From: UBA5266 sp964610025
GTDB taxonomy: Bacteria > Bacteroidota > Bacteroidia > Bacteroidales > WCHB1-69
Direction of reading: 5' to 3'
NCBI GenBank assembly: GCA_964610025.1
Contig: CAZSTX010000014.1
Span: 1-42,845, forward strand
DNA: 42,845 nt
Every line of letters starts with the position of its first letter. Position 1 is the stretch's first letter. Positions 18,631 to 25,028 of this stretch are shown one piece after another. The notes under the pieces are model-generated. The model ran no database searches, was not told where the DNA came from, and saw nothing but the letters and a program-made list of their open reading frames with translations. The position numbers and the translations under genes are program-made.

Positions 18631-19527
18631 ATGGAACATTCGCATCACCACCATCAACATACAGAAGATATCAATTTAAACAAAGCATTTATTATAGGCA
18701 TTTCACTAAATGTAATTTTTGTCATTATCGAATTTGCTGCGGGGATATGGTACGATTCTATGGGATTACTTTCTGATGCAGGACATAATTTAAGCGACAT
18801 AGCAAGTTTGCTCTTAGCAATGTTGGCTTTTAGATTATCGAAAATATCTGCAAAAAAAAACTATACCTATGGATATAAGAAAAGTACCGTATTAGTTTCT
18901 TTAATTAATGCCATGATTTTATTAATTGCTGTAGGTTTTATTATTGCCGAAAGTATTGATAAATTATATTCTCCTAAAACAGTAGAAGGGGGTATTATTG
19001 CTTGGGTAGCAGGCGTTGGCATTATCATTAACTTATTTACAGCCCTTTTATTTCTAAAAAATAAAAACAAAGACTTAAATATAAAAGGAGCTTACTTACA
19101 CATGATGGCAGATGCTTTAGTATCGTTAGGAGTGGTGATTTCGGGAGTAGTAATTATATTTACAGGCTGGTATATTATCGACCCATTAATAGGATTAATA
19201 ATAGCCTTTATTATTACAGTATCTACTTGGGGATTATTAAAAGACAGTATTCGATTATCATTAGACGGAGTCCCTACAACTATTAATATTGAAGAAATTA
19301 AAAAACTGATTCTCTCTGAAAACCAAATAATAAGCCTACATCATCTACATATTTGGGCTTTAAGTACAACCGAAAATGCTTTAACAGTACATATTGTTTT
19401 AGATGATATGAAAAATTTGGAAACGGTAAAACAAAATCTTAAGCAAAAATTACATAACGTTGGAATTGCACATGCAACTTTAGAATTTGAAGATAATAAA
19501 AGCCATTGCAATCAACAATGTTTATAA
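18631..19527 (+). CDS. Cation diffusion facilitator (zinc-type metal exporter)
   Basis: 298 residues, six predicted membrane segments and a cytoplasmic C-terminal domain. The two HxxxD metal-site signatures are present: D49/H52-x3-D56 region in DAGHNLSD, and H157-x3-D161 in HMMADALVS. The N-terminus is His-rich (HSHHHHQH) and the C-terminus ends in SHCNQQCL, both likely metal-handling tails. Homology is to the CzcD/ZitB branch, which exports Zn2+ (also Co2+ or Cd2+) by proton exchange. It is 5 bases downstream of the glycosyltransferase, and the run ends here. Confidence 0.93.
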   Translation: MEHSHHHHQHTEDINLNKAFIIGISLNVIFVIIEFAAGIWYDSMGLLSDAGHNLSDIASLLLAMLAFRLSKISAKKNYTYGYKKSTVLVSLINAMILLIAVGFIIAESIDKLYSPKTVEGGIIAWVAGVGIIINLFTALLFLKNKNKDLNIKGAYLHMMADALVSLGVVISGVVIIFTGWYIIDPLIGLIIAFIITVSTWGLLKDSIRLSLDGVPTTINIEEIKKLILSENQIISLHHLHIWALSTTENALTVHIVLDDMKNLETVKQNLKQKLHNVGIAHATLEFEDNKSHCNQQCL

Positions 19528-19610
19528 TTTCAGCAACCGTTTCTTTTAATCTAATTTTTTACAATTATCCTAAAATTTCTATTTTAGAAATAGAAAAACA
19601 ATCAATGTAA

Positions 19611-19630
19611 AAATAAATATATATTTATTT
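19611..19630. terminator. A/T palindrome between convergent genes
   Basis: A perfect 20-base palindrome of AAATAAATAT and its complement, followed on the plus strand by more T. It separates the convergent metal exporter and nitroreductase-like genes. A small hairpin at 19575-19591 (ATTTCTA/TAGAAAT) precedes it. With only A-T pairs it would be a weak terminator. Confidence 0.4.
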
Positions 19631-19631
19631 T

Positions 19632-20303
19632 TTAATCTCTGTAGCCTACTGTTTGAATATATAATATATTCGTAATTTTTGTATTTAATCGCTTAGCCAA
19701 TTCATCTTTTTTAATATCCAAAATAACACTGGTAGCCATATCTTCTGACGAACAAAATAAAAATATATTTTGTGTAATACTCCCCGCTTGTAGATAAGCA
19801 TAATTAAACTTATTTTCTTCTTTAATATTAGTCGAAACTCCGCTATTCATTACATATAAGAAAACAACAGGCGCTCTATGTACAAAATGGTCTTCAGATA
19901 TTTTTGTTCTTATATCTGCCTTGTCTAATATTTTTAATTTATGAGTTTCTGCATCATATAAATAAATACCTGTTTGAGCTAAGATATATAAATCAACACA
20001 TTGAATATCCATAGGAGCAAATGCTGTGCGATTTTGCAAATCGCCACGATGAGGTGTTCCATTAGCTGCCAATAATAAACTTGATAAATGATGTGGTTCT
20101 AAATTTCTAGTAGACACATTAGGAAACATATGCTTTTCTCTCAAAACATCCATAAATGGTTTTCCTCCATGTAAATCTATTTCCATTAGGTCCCCAAACG
20201 GTTGATTTTGTTCATCGGCAACAATAACTGTTGAATTTTGAGCATATATACTCAAAGACAAAAACATACATAAAAAACTTAATACAAACAATTTTAACTT
20301 CAT
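19632..20303 (-). CDS. Exported nitroreductase-like protein
   Basis: 223 residues with an N-terminal signal peptide (cleavage near IYAQ, residue 22). The rest resembles the nitroreductase/SagB-type FMN-binding fold: an active-site-like LSSLLLAANG near 75-85, a PMDIQCVDLYILAQTGIYLYD segment, APVVFLYVMN, and an AGSITQNIFLFCSSEDM helix. Such proteins usually bind FMN and reduce small molecules. Export to the periplasm is indicated by the signal peptide; the substrate is unknown. It is preceded by a TAATTTTG box and ends at an A/T palindrome, so it appears monocistronic. Confidence 0.75.
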   Translation of the reverse strand: MKLKLFVLSFLCMFLSLSIYAQNSTVIVADEQNQPFGDLMEIDLHGGKPFMDVLREKHMFPNVSTRNLEPHHLSSLLLAANGTPHRGDLQNRTAFAPMDIQCVDLYILAQTGIYLYDAETHKLKILDKADIRTKISEDHFVHRAPVVFLYVMNSGVSTNIKEENKFNYAYLQAGSITQNIFLFCSSEDMATSVILDIKKDELAKRLNTKITNILYIQTVGYRD

Positions 20304-20333
20304 AACTTTATTATTTTTAAATTATTTTTTTTG

Positions 20334-20341
20334 CAAAATTA
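20334..20341 (-). promoter_or_regulatory. -7 box of the nitroreductase-like gene
   Basis: TAATTTTG followed by CAA on the minus strand, 30 bases before the ATG. It lies just outside the left end of the IS110-like relic. Confidence 0.5.
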
Positions 20342-20373
20342 CATAAAAATTTTTAAAATTTCCATATAGACAT

Positions 20374-20692
20374 ATAAAAATTTATAGTGAGGGCAATAAT
20401 ATTTTGACAAAAAACCAGATGTTTCATGTTTGTTTCTTTTATTTATTAAAATAATAAACGTATGAAAACATTTAGTTTAGATGTGTAAAAAGATAGTATT
20501 TTTTGTGCAATTTACGATGGAAAATTTTATTCGCCTGACTTCTGTACATTTTTCAAATCCTTGAATTTTAGGTTATTAATACGCTTATAATTAGTCGCTC
20601 TTTAAAAAGGATATAACCATTTGTTTGTTAAAAATTAAATGATAAAAAGAGTGTTTAATATTGCAAAAAAGTGTTATTTTGATAATACATAA
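20374..20692 (+). mobile_element. IS110-like relic, copy 1
   Basis: Bases 20374 to about 20533 match 42225 to about 42388 closely. The match includes a noncoding leader (ATAAAAATTTATAGTGAGG, then TTGACAAAAAA, CAGATGTTTCAT, ATTAAAATAATAAAC) and the start of a transposase-like frame. Compared with copy 2, this copy has an extra ~31 bases just left of 20374, bounded by two copies of ATAAAAATTT. The family call rests on the reading frame described in the pseudogene entry. In the IS110 group the leader encodes the bridge RNA, so this leader may be a remnant of one; that is inference. Confidence 0.6.
20462..20692 (+). pseudogene. Decayed IS110-type transposase, N- and C-terminal pieces
   Basis: The ATG frame reads MKTFSLDV, stop, KDSIFCAIYDGKFYS, resembling the N-terminus of DEDD transposases, in which the Asp after the first strand is catalytic. 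Further stops occur. In the same frame, from about 20618, it reads LFVKN, stop, MIKRVFNIAKKCYFDNT and a stop at 20690. This resembles the C-terminal helix of IS110 transposases (NKLIKxVFAIAK type). A full enzyme is 300-400 codons; this span has about 76, so the middle is missing. Not functional. Confidence 0.55.
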
Positions 20693-20695
20693 TAA

Positions 20696-20727
20696 AAGAG
20701 GCTATCTTATTTTTAAGACATCCTCTT
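20696..20727 (-). terminator. Hairpin after the outer-membrane barrel gene
   Basis: AAGAGG pairs with CCTCTT, and the inner arms (TATCTTA and TAAGACA) also pair around a T-rich loop. It lies 25 bases past the stop of the barrel gene. The core GAGGCT...TTTTTAAGACA resembles the hairpin at 72-106. Confidence 0.6.
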
Positions 20728-20752
20728 ATTATAATTTAATTATATTGTTATT

Positions 20753-21631
20753 TTAAAAATAGACATGTAAATTTAAAAACCCTGCTGGAGTAACATTAAA
20801 TCCTGTACGATAAGGAGTAAGCGGTCTTTCTCCAACAAGAACTTGATCGACTCTCCATGTTTCTCCAACTCCTATTTCCTCTGATGTATAATTTCCATAT
20901 ATATATACGTCAAATTCTCCACCTATGGATACATTTTTAGAAATGAAAAAATCTACTCCTGTAAATAATCCACCTCCATAAGTAAATGTGTTTCCTCCTC
21001 TTACTTCTAATACTCTTACAGCTGGATTAATAGTTCCGCCAAGACCAAGAAAATCAGATGTTGTAGGTGTTTGGTTAGTTTTGCTGATAGCATTTCCATA
21101 AGTATAAAATTCTCTATGATAATTATAGGCAGCAAACAATTCTGTTCCCATATAGCCTTGCACTCTCCATAGTGTTTTTCGCATTTCGGCACCAATTCCT
21201 AATTCAAATTGTGTATTCCTATCTCTCTTTACATCAACTGTTTGCATAGATGTAAGCCAACTATTCGCAAGAGGATTTGTAAGATTAGCAACATCATCGA
21301 AAATAAAATCGCGTATAGTTACATTATCAATTCCTATTCCTAATCTTAGTCTTACAGCCATATTATCAGATAGAAAATATTTCATAAAAATGGTAGGAAA
21401 TATTGTAAAGTTTCGATGCGATGGTTCTATCATGCCAAAAGCTGGATAGCCAAATGTTCCATTAGCACTATAGCTATTTCCTATAAATTTAATAATATTT
21501 GCCATGTCGAATCCCAAAGCGCATTCTCCTTTTTTAGGAAATAACTCACTTAAATCTTTTTTTCCTTCTTGGGCTTGCAACATAAATATCACGAAAAAAA
21601 ATGATATAATTGTTGTGATTATTTTTTTCAT
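20753..21631 (-). CDS. Outer-membrane beta-barrel protein
   Basis: 292 residues with a signal peptide (MKKIITTIISFFF...LQAQ, cleavage near 20) and alternating amphipathic strands typical of a porin-like barrel, ending in a terminal Phe (HVYF), the usual outer-membrane insertion signal. Segments such as AVRLRLGIGI, TQFELGIGAEM and TFTYGGGLFTGVDFF are strand-like with glycine-rich turns. It lies 22 bases after the lipoprotein gene on the same strand, so the two probably form a two-gene operon and may work together at the outer membrane. Function is unknown. Confidence 0.8.
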   Translation of the reverse strand: MKKIITTIISFFFVIFMLQAQEGKKDLSELFPKKGECALGFDMANIIKFIGNSYSANGTFGYPAFGMIEPSHRNFTIFPTIFMKYFLSDNMAVRLRLGIGIDNVTIRDFIFDDVANLTNPLANSWLTSMQTVDVKRDRNTQFELGIGAEMRKTLWRVQGYMGTELFAAYNYHREFYTYGNAISKTNQTPTTSDFLGLGGTINPAVRVLEVRGGNTFTYGGGLFTGVDFFISKNVSIGGEFDVYIYGNYTSEEIGVGETWRVDQVLVGERPLTPYRTGFNVTPAGFLNLHVYF

Positions 21632-21653
21632 ATTCGATTTGCTTTTAAGTTAA

Positions 21654-22571
21654 TTATTCAATTTCATAAATTAAATCACCTTGTACATATTTGAAATTTT
21701 CATTTTCATAATCTACATTGTACATGCTTTTTGATACATTTAATTCGTAATTATAAAGGTATTTTTTATCTATTATTCTATCTTCATATTCTAATATTTG
21801 TTCACTTTTGATTTCAACATCTGCTTTTCCTTTATTAACCATCGGAACAGTTACTGAATATTTTCCGCCCGAAGTTGTTTTTATTGTTTTTACTTGCTTA
21901 AATTCTCTGTCGAATTCGTCATATGATGTAATCAACATATTTAAAACTGTTCCTTCTGGAACAGGAGCATAAATCAAGGTATCACGTGTTACCGAATCTA
22001 CAGTATAATTTTTCCTTTCTTTCAAATAAGTCAGTGTTCCTGATAGTTTAACAGTAGATTTAGGAATAAAAGTATTTGCATTAGCATCTACAGCATCAAC
22101 ACTATAGGTGCTTTCTATTTTAATTGTTTCAGTAGAATATCCTTTACCTAAATCAGGTTTTACAATTGAAGGCAACACAAATTGTATACGTGTATATGCC
22201 GTATCTTCAGTAACAGCATCTATTACATTATAGGTAAAACTTTCGAAAGATATAGTAGCATTTACTCCTGATGATACGATAGGAATATTAACAGAAAAAC
22301 TTCCTTTTTTATCAATTTTTGTTGTTATAATATAATTTCCATTAGAAGTGTTGTTAGGATCGTAATCTATATAAGGGACGGCGACAGAAACTGTTAATCC
22401 TTCAGGTACATATTCAAGAATAGCATTTGTTTTGTCTAAGTCAGCATAGAGAGTTCCCTTAACTGTTACGGTAGGTAGCGTAGATAAATCCAAAGGTTCT
22501 GATAATTCATACTTTTTACAAGAAGTAAAAATCATGGCAATTATTACCATTAACATAAATTTTTTTCCCAT
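21654..22571 (-). CDS. Lipoprotein with two Ig-like domains
   Basis: 305 residues. The N-terminus is a lipoprotein signal with lipobox IFTSC (Cys18). Two similar beta-sandwich halves follow: each opens with a TVxVxGTL strand, carries a VPEGTxL/VPEGLTV motif, and closes with GSFSVNIP or GKYSVTVP strands. This points to an internal duplication. Homologous architecture occurs in Bacteroidota surface lipoproteins, but I recognise no named family. It is the first gene of a pair with the barrel protein and has its own -7 box. Ligand unknown. Confidence 0.75.
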   Translation of the reverse strand: MGKKFMLMVIIAMIFTSCKKYELSEPLDLSTLPTVTVKGTLYADLDKTNAILEYVPEGLTVSVAVPYIDYDPNNTSNGNYIITTKIDKKGSFSVNIPIVSSGVNATISFESFTYNVIDAVTEDTAYTRIQFVLPSIVKPDLGKGYSTETIKIESTYSVDAVDANANTFIPKSTVKLSGTLTYLKERKNYTVDSVTRDTLIYAPVPEGTVLNMLITSYDEFDREFKQVKTIKTTSGGKYSVTVPMVNKGKADVEIKSEQILEYEDRIIDKKYLYNYELNVSKSMYNVDYENENFKYVQGDLIYEIE

Positions 22572-22614
22572 TTCTTAAAATTTTAATTATTAATTATTAA
22601 TTGTTTATTATTTG

Positions 22615-22622
22615 CAAAAATA
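22615..22622 (-). promoter_or_regulatory. -7 box of the lipoprotein/barrel operon
   Basis: TATTTTTG followed by CAAA on the minus strand, 43 bases before the lipoprotein ATG. No matching -33 TTG. Confidence 0.5.
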
Positions 22623-22677
22623 CTTATTTATATTATATAAAATTCTTTTTTATAAATAAAAAGAAAAATTATTACAT

Positions 22678-23874
22678 TTATTTTCGTCCTGGATATACTT
22701 TTAACGCTTCGTCCAAGCATTTCATTGAAGCTTTCATATCGGCTACATTCAAACAGTAGCTAATACGTACTTCGTCTTTTCCTTTTCCTTTTATAGAATA
22801 AAATCCTGTTGCTGGAGCTAACATTAATGTTTCGCCATTATAATTAAAATCTTCTAATAACCACTGGCAAAACTTGTCAGAATCGTCAATTGGCAGACGT
22901 GCAGTTGCATAGAATGCTCCTTTTGGATTTGGACAAAAACAGCCTTCCATTTTATTAATAGATTCAACAACAACATTTCTACGTGCAATGTATTCTTTTT
23001 GCACTTCATCAAAATAAGATTGTGGTGTATCGATAGCAGCTTCTGTAAATATTTGACCGAAAGAAGGTGGACTTAATCTAGCTTGTGCAAATTTCATAGC
23101 TGCATTGTAAACTTCTTTATTTTTAGTAATAAACATTCCTACACGAGCTCCGCATGCGCTATATCTTTTTGATACAGAATCTAATAAAATTACATTTTGT
23201 TCTATATCTTTCAAATTCATTACTGAAAAAGCTTCTTCGCCATCGTATACAAATTCACGATAGACTTCATCGGCAAAAAGATATAGGTCATGTTTTTTAA
23301 CAATTTTTGCTAAAGATTCTAATTCTTGTTTTGAATACAAATAGCCCGTAGGATTATTTGGATTACAAATCATAATAGCTTTTGTTTTTGAGGTAATTAC
23401 TTCTTCAAACTTTTCAATAGGAGGTAAAGCAAAGCCATTATCTATTACTGATACTATGGGTTTTACATTTACTCCTGCTGATATAGCAAAGCCGTTATAA
23501 TTGGCATAAAAAGGTTCTGGAATAATCACTTCATCATCGGGATTTAGACAAGTGTTAAAAGCAAATAATATTGCTTCAGAACCGCCAGCTGTAACAATGA
23601 TTTCATTTTCTGTTACATCAATATTCCATCGCTTGTAATATTCTGCTATTTTTTTACGACACGATAAAATTCCTGCTGAATGCGAATAAGCTAACACATC
23701 TATTTTTGTGTTTTGCAAAGTTGTTATTGCTCCTTTGGGTGTTGCTATATCGGGTTGTCCAATATTTAAATGATATACTTTAATTCCTCTTTTCTTTGCT
23801 TCGTCCGAATAAGGTACTAACTTACGAATAGGAGAAGCAGGCATACTAATTCCTTTATTTGATATTTTTGGCAT
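22678..23874 (-). CDS. PLP-dependent class I aminotransferase (aspartate-type)
   Basis: 398 residues, the usual size of a fold-type I aminotransferase. Visible motifs: NIGQPD near 37, YSHSAGILSCRKKIAEYY near 63, NPNNPTG (171-177) whose Asn contacts the cofactor ring, ADEVY with D202 pairing to the PLP nitrogen, SVSKRYSACGARVG with the Schiff-base Lys at 236, and R370 in VRISYC which binds the substrate carboxylate. Closest by pattern to bacterial aspartate/prephenate-type aminotransferases; exact substrate is uncertain. It starts 21 bases after the preceding membrane-protein gene, so it may be co-transcribed with that gene. Confidence 0.9.
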   Translation of the reverse strand: MPKISNKGISMPASPIRKLVPYSDEAKKRGIKVYHLNIGQPDIATPKGAITTLQNTKIDVLAYSHSAGILSCRKKIAEYYKRWNIDVTENEIIVTAGGSEAILFAFNTCLNPDDEVIIPEPFYANYNGFAISAGVNVKPIVSVIDNGFALPPIEKFEEVITSKTKAIMICNPNNPTGYLYSKQELESLAKIVKKHDLYLFADEVYREFVYDGEEAFSVMNLKDIEQNVILLDSVSKRYSACGARVGMFITKNKEVYNAAMKFAQARLSPPSFGQIFTEAAIDTPQSYFDEVQKEYIARRNVVVESINKMEGCFCPNPKGAFYATARLPIDDSDKFCQWLLEDFNYNGETLMLAPATGFYSIKGKGKDEVRISYCLNVADMKASMKCLDEALKVYPGRK

Positions 23875-23895
23875 AATTATTAATATTTTTAATTT

Positions 23896-24339
23896 TTATT
23901 TTTGTATCGGTCTTTTAATCATAATAATTTCGAATGTTGTAAAAAGTACATATAACACTAAAAAATTAAGTGAAAAAGATAATATTTCTTTTCTATTTAT
24001 AAATGCATATATGACTAAAACCAGTAAATAAATTACTAATTTAATAGTTGTTATGAGGAAATATTTTGTGATAAATTTACGTTCAATAGCTACTAAATTT
24101 TGCATTTGTTCTTCTTTGATTTTACGATTATCAGCATTGTATTCTAAACGCTTAACATCTATTTTAAGAATAATATAATGAGAAATAGCTGTAATAATTA
24201 GAAATAAAAGTATTAAATAAGCTATATGTGGTGAAATTATTCCAGAGAAATAATGTTTCACTAACATTTCTATTAAAAGAATTAATATTGTAAAAATTAA
24301 TAATCTTTTTAGATATTTAAAATATAATTGTTTTAACAT
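23896..24339 (-). CDS. Small membrane protein of the AtpI-associated locus
   Basis: 147 residues with four hydrophobic segments (about 12-30, 38-58, 94-112 and 122-140) and a charged loop KRLEYNADNRKIKEEQM in the middle. A protein of this size and layout commonly lies between AtpZ/AtpI and atpB in Bacteroidota ATP synthase loci. Here the next gene is an aminotransferase instead. Its own box TACCTTTG lies 17 bases upstream. Function is not established; an ATP synthase assembly role is inferred only from customary context. Confidence 0.7.
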   Translation of the reverse strand: MLKQLYFKYLKRLLIFTILILLIEMLVKHYFSGIISPHIAYLILLFLIITAISHYIILKIDVKRLEYNADNRKIKEEQMQNLVAIERKFITKYFLITTIKLVIYLLVLVIYAFINRKEILSFSLNFLVLYVLFTTFEIIMIKRPIQK

Positions 24340-24356
24340 TCTTTTTTGATTTTTTG

Positions 24357-24364
24357 CAAAGGTA
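24357..24364 (-). promoter_or_regulatory. -7 box upstream of the small membrane protein
   Basis: TACCTTTG followed by CAAA on the minus strand, in the 46-base gap before the 147-residue gene. It is the best -7 match in this block and suggests a second transcript covering that gene and the aminotransferase. No clear -33 element. Confidence 0.5.
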
Positions 24365-24385
24365 TAAAATTCTTAATGAATATAT

Positions 24386-24616
24386 TCATTTTTTTGATTT
24401 TTTTTTAAAAAAATCTTTTACCCCTACATAAATTCCAAATATTACACCTATCAATGAAAAAGAAATAGTGAATAATGGGAATGTTAATGGTACCCATTTG
24501 TCTAATTTTATTCCTCCAAAAGTAAATAATAAAATAATTGCAAGCATTTGAAATGCCATGCCTGTATATTTTAAATATGAAGTAGAAGCATTTTGAATTT
24601 TTTTTCGTTTATTCAT
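24386..24616 (-). CDS. AtpZ/AtpI family protein
   Basis: 76 residues with two membrane segments (about 18-36 and 46-64), a basic N-terminus and a Lys-rich C-terminus. Sequence such as GGIKLDKWVPLTFPLFTISFSLIGVIFGIY (seen as separate short motifs GIKLDKW and LIGVIFGIYVGVKDF) is typical of the AtpZ/AtpI family, implicated in assembling the F-type ATP synthase rotor ring or in supplying Mg2+. It follows the bactofilin by 17 bases, the customary Bacteroidota order. No atp structural genes follow in this window. Confidence 0.85.
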   Translation of the reverse strand: MNKRKKIQNASTSYLKYTGMAFQMLAIILLFTFGGIKLDKWVPLTFPLFTISFSLIGVIFGIYVGVKDFFKKKSKK

Positions 24617-24633
24617 TGATTATTAAAATTTTA

Positions 24634-24999
24634 TTAAATTAAATCTTCTTCTCCATAAGTTTTATTCATTTGACAATTGCCTGTAAATTCTGCATCGGGT
24701 TCGATAGATAATCTTTTTACTTTTAAATCGCCTATCACATGAGACGATGCTTTTAATATTAGTGTTTCTTGTGTTTCAATATTTCCTTTTACAGTACCCG
24801 AAATATCACAATCTTTACAAACAATATTTCCTTCAATTTTTCCTGAAGGACCAACTACTAATTTAAGTTTTGAATAAAAATTACCGTATAGTACACCATC
24901 TAATCGAAAATCTCCATTTGAGATAATATCGCCTTTTATCTCTGTGCCAACTCCAAGTAAATTAATAACTGTACTTTCAACTTCTATATTTTTTCCCAT
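24634..24999 (-). CDS. Bactofilin (polymer-forming cytoskeletal protein)
   Basis: 121 residues, essentially a single bactofilin domain (about 10-110) made of short right-handed beta-helical turns: GTEIKGDIISNGDFRLDG, GKIEGNIVCKDCDISG, TVKGNIETQETLIL and SHVIGDLKVKRLSIEP. Bactofilins self-assemble into filaments without nucleotide and organise cell-shape or envelope machinery. The gene lies 29 bases downstream of porW, an arrangement common in this phylum. The short N-terminal tail ahead of the domain is usual for membrane-associated bactofilins. Confidence 0.95.
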   Translation of the reverse strand: MGKNIEVESTVINLLGVGTEIKGDIISNGDFRLDGVLYGNFYSKLKLVVGPSGKIEGNIVCKDCDISGTVKGNIETQETLILKASSHVIGDLKVKRLSIEPDAEFTGNCQMNKTYGEEDLI

Positions 25000-25028
25000 A
25001 ATGATTAAATTTATTATTAGGTTAATGT

